A stretch of 6,798 nt of DNA, taken from the NCBI GenBank assembly GCA_002308875.1, contig DBWK01000087.1, positions 1,874 to 8,671 on the forward strand, in the 5' to 3' direction. Position 1 is the stretch's first letter, and every line of letters begins with the position of its first letter. Shown in pieces: positions 1-6,195 of this stretch. The notes beneath the pieces are model-generated. The model was given only the letters and a program-made list of their open reading frames with translations. It searched no databases and was not told where the DNA came from. This DNA comes from Treponema sp. UBA1240 (GTDB lineage Bacteria; Spirochaetota; Spirochaetia; Treponematales; Treponemataceae). A program made the translations under genes and the position numbers.

Positions 1-1527
1 GGCGGAATGCATCCGTCTGTTTTGAACTGGGCAACAGCCACCACTGTTGCAAATGCAAATTCGGCTGAAACAGAGAAAAGTGAAGATGAGGGTGGAGCAA
101 AACTTGACGAAAATGAGGGTCTAGGGCTTGTTCTTTCAAATATTTTTCAGGGAAAAGAAGGAATCGAAGACTTTGTTGACCCGAATATTCATGTTCATCT
201 TATTGCTGCTTACAAAAAAGTTCCTAATACAACATGGACAGTTTTTACTGTAGCTCCATATGACGTTTATTTTGGATCACTGAAATCAGTCAGAAAAATA
301 ACAGCCTCTATTGTCAGTATAGCAACCCTAATTTCAGCTGCAATTATTGCTCTTTTGATAACTCTGCTTATCAAGCCGCTTAGGACCGTAAAAGAATCTG
401 TTAACACAATTTCAAGCGGAAACGCGGATCTTACACAGCGTATTCCTTCCGTTACGAATGATGAAATCGGTGACGTTGTAGACGGCTTTAACGCATTTGT
501 CGAAAAACTTCATGGCATTGTTTCAAACTTAAAGAACTCAAAGGAAGATTTGATTTCTGTAGATGCTGACCTACAGACAAGTACAAAGGATGCATCATCT
601 TCAATCAAGGAAATTATTTTGAATATTGACAGCGTAAACGATCAGATCGGCTCGCAGGTTGATTCTGTTCAAGAAACAGCCGGTGCTGTCAATGAGATAA
701 GCGCGAATATTGAATCACTTGAACACATGATTGCTTCCCAGGCAACATGTGTTTCACAGGCTTCTACCGCCGTTGAACAGATGATTGCCAACATTGATTC
801 TGTAAACAATTCAGTCAACAAGATGATAGAATCGTTCAAACAGCTTGAGCGTCATTCAAACGATGGCTCCAATAAGCAAAGTAATGCGAACGAAAAGATT
901 ATGCAAATTAACGAGCAGTCTAAGATGCTGCAAGATGCGAATGCTGCCATTGCAGGTATTGCGGAGCAGACAAACCTGCTTGCTATGAATGCGGCGATTG
1001 AAGCTGCGCACGCCGGAGAAGCCGGTAAAGGTTTTGCCGTTGTTGCTGATGAAATCCGCAAACTTTCAGAAACTTCTACAGACCAATCTAAGACAATCGG
1101 TTCTGAGCTTAATAAAATTCAAGAAACGATTCAAGCAGTTGTTAATGTTTCAAACGAGACTAATACCGCATTCTCGGCAATCGAAACGAGCATAAACGAA
1201 ACAAGCGAGATTATTGCGCAGATTAAGGGTGCAATGGAAGAGCAGCAGACTGGTTCCAAGCAGATTATCGATGCGCTCCAGTCTATGAAAAATTCTACTT
1301 CAGAAGTTCGCGCCGCCTCTAACGAGATGATGAACGGAAACAAGCACATTCTTGCCGAAGTTCAGAAGCTGCAGGATGCAACAGACCTTATGAAAGACAA
1401 AATTCAGGAAATGCATGTCGGTGCAGACCGCATCAATGAAACAGGAACTACGCTTTCAATAATTTCGGACAAAGTTGCTAACAATATCAAGCAGATTGGC
1501 TCTGAAATTGACCTTTTCAAGATTTAA
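1..1527 (+). CDS. Methyl-accepting chemotaxis protein, 5' end cut by window (508 codons visible)
   Basis: Transmembrane chemoreceptor that would pass ligand signals to the CheA/CheW complex. The frame is open from base 1, so the ATG at 7 is internal and the true start is upstream. Numbering from that Met: residues 1-95 look like the end of a periplasmic dCache domain (a membrane-proximal NTTWTVFTVAP strand typical of these domains). Residues 98-122 are a hydrophobic membrane helix, followed by a HAMP domain at about 123-175 (IKPL start, NDEIGDV motif). A long coiled-coil signalling domain runs to 506. Its hairpin tip is at about 318-352 (IAEQTNLLAMNAAIEAAHAG, then GKGFAVVADEIRKL), close to consensus. 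Likely methylation helices lie near 219-236 (VQETAGAVNEIS) and 409-420 (AMEEQQTGSKQI). There is no C-terminal CheR-tethering pentapeptide such as NWETF; the protein ends in DLFKI. The ligand cannot be inferred because most of the sensor domain is missing. No convincing terminator follows the stop codon. Confidence 0.95.
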   Translation, partial: GGMHPSVLNWATATTVANANSAETEKSEDEGGAKLDENEGLGLVLSNIFQGKEGIEDFVDPNIHVHLIAAYKKVPNTTWTVFTVAPYDVYFGSLKSVRKITASIVSIATLISAAIIALLITLLIKPLRTVKESVNTISSGNADLTQRIPSVTNDEIGDVVDGFNAFVEKLHGIVSNLKNSKEDLISVDADLQTSTKDASSSIKEIILNIDSVNDQIGSQVDSVQETAGAVNEISANIESLEHMIASQATCVSQASTAVEQMIANIDSVNNSVNKMIESFKQLERHSNDGSNKQSNANEKIMQINEQSKMLQDANAAIAGIAEQTNLLAMNAAIEAAHAGEAGKGFAVVADEIRKLSETSTDQSKTIGSELNKIQETIQAVVNVSNETNTAFSAIETSINETSEIIAQIKGAMEEQQTGSKQIIDALQSMKNSTSEVRAASNEMMNGNKHILAEVQKLQDATDLMKDKIQEMHVGADRINETGTTLSIISDKVANNIKQIGSEIDLFKI

Positions 1528-1590
1528 GGCGATAAAATCATTGCAAATTATTCCTGTTGAGAACATTGTGCAAAGCCATTGAATCAAACC

Positions 1591-1619
1591 TTGACAAATC
1601 AGTGATGTAATGTTATTGT
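1591..1619 (+). promoter_or_regulatory. Sigma70-type promoter for cellobiose phosphorylase
   Basis: A perfect -35 hexamer TTGACA (1591-1596) is followed by a 17-bp spacer and the -10 hexamer TATTGT (1614-1619, 4 of 6 consensus positions). A TGn extended -10 element at 1611-1613 should compensate for the weaker -10. The predicted transcription start is near 1626, giving a leader of about 47 nt before the TTG start codon. This is the best promoter match in the 145-bp gap and points towards the downstream gene. The assignment is by pattern only. Confidence 0.7.
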
Positions 1620-1623
1620 CTAG

Positions 1624-1648
1624 TTAGTTGATTTAATAAATCAACTAA
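1624..1648. promoter_or_regulatory. Perfect 25-bp palindrome, candidate operator for a sugar-responsive repressor
   Basis: The arms TTAGTTGATTTA (1624-1635) and TAAATCAACTAA (1637-1648) are exact reverse complements around a single A at 1636. The site starts 4 bp after the -10 hexamer and covers the predicted transcription start, where a bound repressor would block initiation. Its 25-bp length and outer TTAGTT/AACTAA hexamers resemble the Bacillus XylR operator, bound by a ROK-family repressor, as I recall it. A ROK-type regulator is therefore my first guess, but no regulator gene is in the window. The transcribed RNA could also fold into an 11-bp AU-rich hairpin with an AAU loop at the mRNA 5' end. 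With no T-tract after it, it is unlikely to be a terminator for the upstream receptor gene. Confidence 0.65.
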
Positions 1649-1658
1649 TTCTGACACT

Positions 1659-1675
1659 GGAGACACTTTTAATTG
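1659..1675 (+). promoter_or_regulatory. Ribosome binding site and TTG start of cellobiose phosphorylase
   Basis: GGAG at 1659-1662 lies 10 nt before the TTG at 1673-1675. The in-frame codon directly before it (1670-1672) is TAA, so the reading frame cannot start any further upstream. The next in-frame Met is near residue 88, inside conserved sequence. The encoded N-terminus, M(TTG)KFGFFDDAN, is the usual beginning of cellobiose phosphorylases, which fixes the start at this TTG. Confidence 0.85.
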
Positions 1676-4150
1676 AAATTCGGTTTTTTTGATGACGCAA
1701 ACGGTGAATATGTAATAAACACACCACAGACTCCGTATCCTTGGATCAACTATCTTGGAAACGAACAGTTCTTTTCATTGATTTCTAATACAGCAGGCGG
1801 TTACGCCTTTTATAAAGACGCAAGACTCCGCCGTCTTACACGCTACCGCTACAACGATATTCCGCTTGATAACAACGGACGCTATTTTTACATCACAGAC
1901 GGCGACACAGTCTGGAATCCCGGTTGGAAGCCTATGCGTGTCGACCTTGATTCTTTTGAGTGCCGTCACGGATTTGGCTACACAAAGTTTTCTTCATCAA
2001 AAAACGATGTAAAAGCTGACGTTCTCTATTTTGTACCCAACGGAACAAACGCCGAGATTCAGACCCTGACTCTCAAAAACAACGGTAAAAAAGCAAAAAA
2101 ACTTTCAGTTGTTTCGTTCATAGAATGGTGTCTTTACAATGCGCAGGATGATACAACAAACTTTCAGAGAAACTTTTCCACAGGCGAAGTAGAAGTTGCT
2201 GACGGTGGTTCTGCCATTTACCACAAGACCGAATACCGCGAAAGACGCAATCACTTTGCTTTCTACTCCGTAAACTGCAAGGTAGACGGATTTGACACGG
2301 ACAGGGAAACATTCCTCGGTCTTAACAACAACTTGGACGAACCTGTAACAATTATCGAAGGTAAAAGCGGAAACTCCGTCGCAGACGGCTGGTCTCCGAT
2401 TGCCTCACACCGCATCAATTTTGAACTTAAACCGGGAGAATCAAAGGATTTTATCTTTATTCTCGGTTATATCGAAAACGACGAAAACAACAAATGGGAA
2501 GCCTCTGTACCAAAAGGTCTTTTGCAGACAAACCAAAAGTTAAAGTCAATCAACAAAGAAAAGGCTGTTGCCCTCCAAAAGAAATTTGCAACAATGGACG
2601 CCGTCCAAAAAGCATTTGATGAACTTAAAGCTTTCTGGAACGAGACACTCTCCCACTTTACGCTCAAAACAGATGATGAAAAACTCAACCGTATGTCGGT
2701 CTGGAATCAGTACCAGTGTGTTGTTACATACAACTTTGCACGTTCTGCCAGCTATTTTGAAAGCGGTATCGGACGCGGTCTCGGATTCCGTGATACATCC
2801 CAGGACATGCTCGGCGCAGCGCACCAGCTGCCTAAAGCCCGTATCCGCGAACGCCTGTACGATGTTGCGGCTACACAGTTTGAAGACGGTTCCGCATATC
2901 ATCAGTTCCAGCCGCTTACCAAGCGCGGAAACGCGGACATCGGTTCCAACTTTAACGATGACCCGCTGTGGCTTGTACTCGGTGTAGGTAACTACATCCG
3001 CGAAACAGGTGATGAAGACTTCCTCAAAGTCGACGTTCCGTTTGATAACAGCGAAACAAACAAAGCTACAATGTTTGAGCACCTCAGACGCTCATTCCGC
3101 TATATTGTAAACCACATCGGTCCCCATGGACTGCCGCTTATCGGCCGCGCCGACTGGAACGACTGTCTTAACCTGAACTGCTTCAGCAAGGACCCCAACG
3201 ATTCTTTCCAGACTTGTACAAACAAGGAAGGCAAAAACGCAGAATCCGTGATGATTGCGCAGATGTTTGTTTTTGTTGCGCCGGATTATGCCGCAATGTG
3301 CCGCATTATGGGTGACGAAGCCGAAGCCAAATTTGCCGAAGAACAGGCCGCAAAGATGGAAGAACAGATTTGCAAGGCTGGCTGGGACGGCGAATGGTAC
3401 ATCAGAGCATATGATGACTTTGGAAAGAAAATCGGTTCAAAAGAATGCGAAGACGGTAAAATCTTTATTGAAACACAGGGCTTCGGCTCAATGGCAAAAA
3501 TCGGTGCTGACAAAGGTTACCCGATAAAAGCATTGGACAGCGTTAAAAAGCATCTTGATACCAAGTACGGAATTGTCATTCTTGACCCGCCGTACAAGGA
3601 ATATCACATTGAACTCGGTGAAGTTTCTTCATATCCGCCGGGATACAAAGAAAACGGCGGTATCTTCTGCCACAACAATCCGTGGGTAATCATCGGTGAA
3701 GTTGTAAACGGAAGACCTGAAGAAGCATGGGAATACTACAAAAAGATTGCGCCTGCATATCTTGAAGACATAAGCGAAATCCACAGACTGGAGCCTTATG
3801 TTTATGCACAGATGGTAGCAGGAAAAGAAGCACGCCGCCACGGTGAAGCAAAGAACAGCTGGCTTACGGGAACTGCAGCATGGAACTTTGTAGCACTTTC
3901 ACAGTATATAAGCGGTCTGCGTCCTGAATATAACGGTCTGCGCATTGAACCGCGCTTTCCTAAGCACATTAAAAACGCGGAAATGACACGTATCTATCGC
4001 GGAGTAACGTACAAAATCTCTGTAATAAATAAAAATCCTACAGGAAACGTAAGTTTGTCGGTTGAAAGCGGAAATGCTTCAATAAACGGCACTGTAGTAA
4101 GTTCAAGTGAAAAATCCGGAACAGTTTGCATAAAGGCTGTTATTGGTTAA
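1673..4150 (+). CDS. cbp: Cellobiose phosphorylase (GH94), cytoplasmic
   Basis: It catalyses reversible phosphorolysis of cellobiose to alpha-D-glucose 1-phosphate and glucose, so one hexose is activated without ATP. The 825 residues fit this family (about 800-830); cellodextrin phosphorylases are longer. No signal peptide is visible, in keeping with action on imported cellobiose. Expected GH94 layout: N-terminal beta-sandwich (about 1-290), helical linker, (alpha/alpha)6 catalytic barrel (about 320-740) and C-terminal beta domain. Visible landmarks are the start KFGFFDDAN, TNFQRNFSTGEVEV near 160, the substrate-site stretch GRGLGFRDTSQD (R368, R373, D374) and RADWNDCLN at 492-500. D497 of WND is the probable general acid. 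NSWLTGTAAW at 728-737 carries the phosphate-binding Thr-Gly (T732, G733). All expected catalytic motifs are intact. The N-terminal and TNFQRN motifs favour cellobiose over chitobiose phosphorylase. The gene appears monocistronic, with its own promoter, palindromic candidate operator and terminator. No transporter, glucokinase or phosphoglucomutase gene adjoins it. Confidence 0.96.
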   Translation: MKFGFFDDANGEYVINTPQTPYPWINYLGNEQFFSLISNTAGGYAFYKDARLRRLTRYRYNDIPLDNNGRYFYITDGDTVWNPGWKPMRVDLDSFECRHGFGYTKFSSSKNDVKADVLYFVPNGTNAEIQTLTLKNNGKKAKKLSVVSFIEWCLYNAQDDTTNFQRNFSTGEVEVADGGSAIYHKTEYRERRNHFAFYSVNCKVDGFDTDRETFLGLNNNLDEPVTIIEGKSGNSVADGWSPIASHRINFELKPGESKDFIFILGYIENDENNKWEASVPKGLLQTNQKLKSINKEKAVALQKKFATMDAVQKAFDELKAFWNETLSHFTLKTDDEKLNRMSVWNQYQCVVTYNFARSASYFESGIGRGLGFRDTSQDMLGAAHQLPKARIRERLYDVAATQFEDGSAYHQFQPLTKRGNADIGSNFNDDPLWLVLGVGNYIRETGDEDFLKVDVPFDNSETNKATMFEHLRRSFRYIVNHIGPHGLPLIGRADWNDCLNLNCFSKDPNDSFQTCTNKEGKNAESVMIAQMFVFVAPDYAAMCRIMGDEAEAKFAEEQAAKMEEQICKAGWDGEWYIRAYDDFGKKIGSKECEDGKIFIETQGFGSMAKIGADKGYPIKALDSVKKHLDTKYGIVILDPPYKEYHIELGEVSSYPPGYKENGGIFCHNNPWVIIGEVVNGRPEEAWEYYKKIAPAYLEDISEIHRLEPYVYAQMVAGKEARRHGEAKNSWLTGTAAWNFVALSQYISGLRPEYNGLRIEPRFPKHIKNAEMTRIYRGVTYKISVINKNPTGNVSLSVESGNASINGTVVSSSEKSGTVCIKAVIG

Positions 4151-4179
4151 AGCTAAAATCGTAAAAAACTCTCCTTTTA

Positions 4180-4211
4180 GGGGCTGTCGCAGGGCAGCCC
4201 CTTCCTTTTTT
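4180..4211 (+). terminator. Intrinsic terminator after cellobiose phosphorylase, possibly bidirectional
   Basis: The stem GGGGCTGTC (4180-4188) pairs with GGCAGCCCC (4193-4201), with one G-U pair and a GCAG tetraloop. The pairing extends by A4179-T4202. TTCC and then six Ts (4206-4211) follow. The hairpin starts 30 nt after the stop codon. An A6 run at 4163-4168 lies on the other side, so the minus-strand transcript of the convergent chemoreceptor gene also meets the hairpin followed by a U6 run. That run is about 11 nt from the stem, so termination in that direction should be weaker. Confidence 0.88.
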
Positions 4212-4227
4212 AAAGGATTGCCTCATC

Positions 4228-6120
4228 TTAATTGTAAATCTTGATTTTATCCTGCATTTTTTCAACAGCCTGAGTATTCTCAGTTACGTTCATGGCAACA
4301 AGCTCAATAGCATTTTTTAATGAATCTGAAGCACCAATACTTTGTTTTATTACGTTTTCTACATTACCCGAAGATTCTTTTACGGAACTCATCGTATTTC
4401 TTACCGTACCAATACTTTCAGTCAACTTTGTAATAACATTCTGCACAGATTTGAATATTTCTACAGATTCCTCCATAGCTTTTGTAACGGAAGTTACATT
4501 TTCCTGCTGCTGAACCATAGAAAGGCTTATGTTCTGAACAAGAGAACGGTTTGCATTTACATCTTCAGTTATTGACTTGAACGATTCAACTGCGGCTGTT
4601 ATTGCGTTTACGCCAAGGTTGATCTTTGTTACCATATCATCAATAAGTTTTTTGATGTCTGCCGCACTCTTTGATGAAGAATTTGCAAGCGAACGGACTT
4701 CACCGGCAACAACGGCAAAACCGGCACCATAATTACCCGCATGAGCGGCTTCAATCGCCGCGTTCATTGAAAGCAGGTTTGTCTGTGCCGCAATGTTCTG
4801 TATTACGTCAACAATAGCCTGTACTTTTCCTGATACATCCTGTATTTCTTTTATGGAATTGATAGCATTCGCCAGCGACTCATTACCAAACTGCGACTCA
4901 TTCTTGAGCTTGTCCGAAATTGAATCAGCTTCACGTGTAGTTTGAGAAACAGATGTTATGTTTTTTGCAATGTAGGAGAAAGATTCGGTACTTTGCGCCA
5001 TTGAAGCACTCTGCTGTTCAATCTTGTCACCAACTTCCTTTGCACCGTCTTCAAGAATCTTTATATCACTTTCAAGAGCATTTATAAGCGATGTCTGATT
5101 TTCGCTTTCCGCATTGATACGGTCAAAATGCTCGTTCACTATGTTCAGTGCCATTCCCGAAGACTGTGTTACCTGCGAAAGCACATCAGCGGATTCCGCA
5201 ACGGAAGCGGTACCTTTTTTCAACTCGCCGGTCATATCGCCGAGCGTATCTATAAGCGCGTTTACCGACCCGATAAGCAGACCAAAATTATCGTACATTG
5301 AAATTTCAATGTGTTTTGACAAATCGCTTTTTTGCCCGAGCTGTGTAATCATTCCCTTTGTGTAACTGATTCTTTCGTGCAGCGTATTAAGCTGAATTAT
5401 TACCGCCGGCATACACAGCAAAAGTTCAAATATAAAAGTCTGTGTTCCTTTTGTTACGTATTCTTTGAAAAGAGCTTGTGAATCAAGTCCAAGCGGAAGA
5501 GAGATAAGCCCCTTTGAAACGCAGTACATACTGAAAGAAACATTACAGAACATACACAGAACTGTAAGAAATATTTGAAATGTTACGGATTTAACTTTTA
5601 CATCATCATCGATTTTGTAAATTTTCAATTCTTTGTAATACGCAGAACAGATTTTTTTAACAACAACCGTATCCAAAACAGCGAACTGGAGACCTGTAAA
5701 AGTTGCAAGCAGATTGATGAATACAAACGAATCCGGTGTTACTTCTTTATGTTTTAAGTGTAAAAGTGAAAGGAAAAACTGAACCATAAAAAAACCGACC
5801 AAAACTACCACAAAGGTTATCATATTTACATGCTTAAATACCTTATTGGCAATCTTTATGTCAGCATCATCCGGATTCCGTTTTTTCTTTTTTATGTCAT
5901 CGAGAACTTTTTCAAGCGGTTTTATCGTAAAATATGCTATAAAACAAATAATAGCGTATATTATTATAAGTGCGACAACAATTGAACCGAAACTTCCGGA
6001 AAAATAGTGTCCGGCAACATTACATTCAATCAAATTAAGCGACAGCCAGCGTAGTCCTAAGAAACCGACACAGACTGTAATAAACATCATAAGACAATAC
6101 GTAGCAAATAAAGACATCAT
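4228..6120 (-). CDS. Polytopic (about six-helix) methyl-accepting chemotaxis protein
   Basis: A chemoreceptor of 630 residues (629 if the second ATG is used). Hydrophobic helices lie at about 4-28, 45-66, 98-120, 131-154, 178-201 and 227-244, with short loops between them, so there is no room for a folded periplasmic sensor domain. A basic cytoplasmic stretch (KKKKR, 77-81) follows helix 2. Residues about 248-300 form a divergent HAMP-like linker in which DNFG (277-280) stands where HAMP domains usually have DExG. The coiled-coil signalling domain runs from about 300 to 630, with its tip at 443-478 (IAAQTNLLSMNAAIEAAHAG, then NYGAGFAVVAGEVRSLA). N463 replaces the usual Glu of the AGE motif, and A466 replaces the usual Lys/Arg. 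Possible methylation segments are near 367-380 (KIEQQSASMAQSTE) and 543-553 (TSVTKAMEESV). No C-terminal CheR-binding pentapeptide is present. The gene lies downstream of mfd on the same strand, with its own promoter. The input signal is unknown; a membrane-state, energy or small hydrophobic cue is conceivable but unsupported. Confidence 0.93.
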   Translation of the reverse strand: MMSLFATYCLMMFITVCVGFLGLRWLSLNLIECNVAGHYFSGSFGSIVVALIIIYAIICFIAYFTIKPLEKVLDDIKKKKRNPDDADIKIANKVFKHVNMITFVVVLVGFFMVQFFLSLLHLKHKEVTPDSFVFINLLATFTGLQFAVLDTVVVKKICSAYYKELKIYKIDDDVKVKSVTFQIFLTVLCMFCNVSFSMYCVSKGLISLPLGLDSQALFKEYVTKGTQTFIFELLLCMPAVIIQLNTLHERISYTKGMITQLGQKSDLSKHIEISMYDNFGLLIGSVNALIDTLGDMTGELKKGTASVAESADVLSQVTQSSGMALNIVNEHFDRINAESENQTSLINALESDIKILEDGAKEVGDKIEQQSASMAQSTESFSYIAKNITSVSQTTREADSISDKLKNESQFGNESLANAINSIKEIQDVSGKVQAIVDVIQNIAAQTNLLSMNAAIEAAHAGNYGAGFAVVAGEVRSLANSSSKSAADIKKLIDDMVTKINLGVNAITAAVESFKSITEDVNANRSLVQNISLSMVQQQENVTSVTKAMEESVEIFKSVQNVITKLTESIGTVRNTMSSVKESSGNVENVIKQSIGASDSLKNAIELVAMNVTENTQAVEKMQDKIKIYN

Positions 6121-6129
6121 TTTTTCCTT
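6117..6129 (-). promoter_or_regulatory. Shine-Dalgarno and tandem ATG start of the polytopic chemoreceptor
   Basis: On the minus strand AAGGA (6129-6125) precedes two consecutive ATG codons, at 6120-6118 and 6117-6115. The gap is 4 nt to the first and 7 nt to the second. The second ATG has the more usual spacing, so the protein may begin at 6117 and have 629 residues. The sequence alone does not decide between them. Confidence 0.6.
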
Positions 6130-6148
6130 GCAAAAACAATATGTTGAT

Positions 6149-6177
6149 ATTATACAATTTACACGGAGTTTTGTACA
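6149..6177 (-). promoter_or_regulatory. Sigma70-type promoter for the polytopic chemoreceptor gene
   Basis: Read on the minus strand, TGTACA (6177-6172, 4 of 6 matches to TTGACA) is followed by a 17-bp spacer and a perfect TATAAT (6154-6149). Transcription would start near 6142, leaving a leader of about 22 nt before the ATG. The promoter lies entirely in the 75-bp gap after mfd. It is housekeeping-like; I see no GCCGATAA-type sigma28 flagellar/chemotaxis -10 here. Confidence 0.65.
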
Positions 6178-6195
6178 TTAAACATCTGATTTACT

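Noticed and set aside
7..9. ATG near the window start as the start codon of the first chemoreceptor
   Set aside because: The frame is open upstream to base 1, and the visible protein starts in the middle of a periplasmic sensor domain without its first membrane helix, so the gene begins outside the window.
1541..1573. Inverted TTGCA/TGCAA pair in the gap after the first chemoreceptor gene
   Set aside because: Only 5 bp pair, across a 23-nt loop, with no following T-run. This is expected by chance in AT-rich DNA.
1624..1648. Palindrome as the terminator of the upstream chemoreceptor gene
   Set aside because: The stem is AT-rich with no T-tract after it, and it lies immediately downstream of a strong promoter pointing the same way. 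An operator or leader role fits better.
2546..3082. 178-codon open frame on the minus strand inside the phosphorylase gene
   Set aside because: It lies opposite a strongly conserved GH94 coding region, has no ribosome binding site of note, and its low-complexity Cys/Phe-rich translation resembles no family. It is a shadow of codon usage on the other strand.
6121..6195. Riboswitch or structured RNA in the leader of the polytopic receptor gene
   Set aside because: The predicted leader is only about 22 nt and the gap is fully accounted for by the promoter and Shine-Dalgarno; no stable stem is visible.
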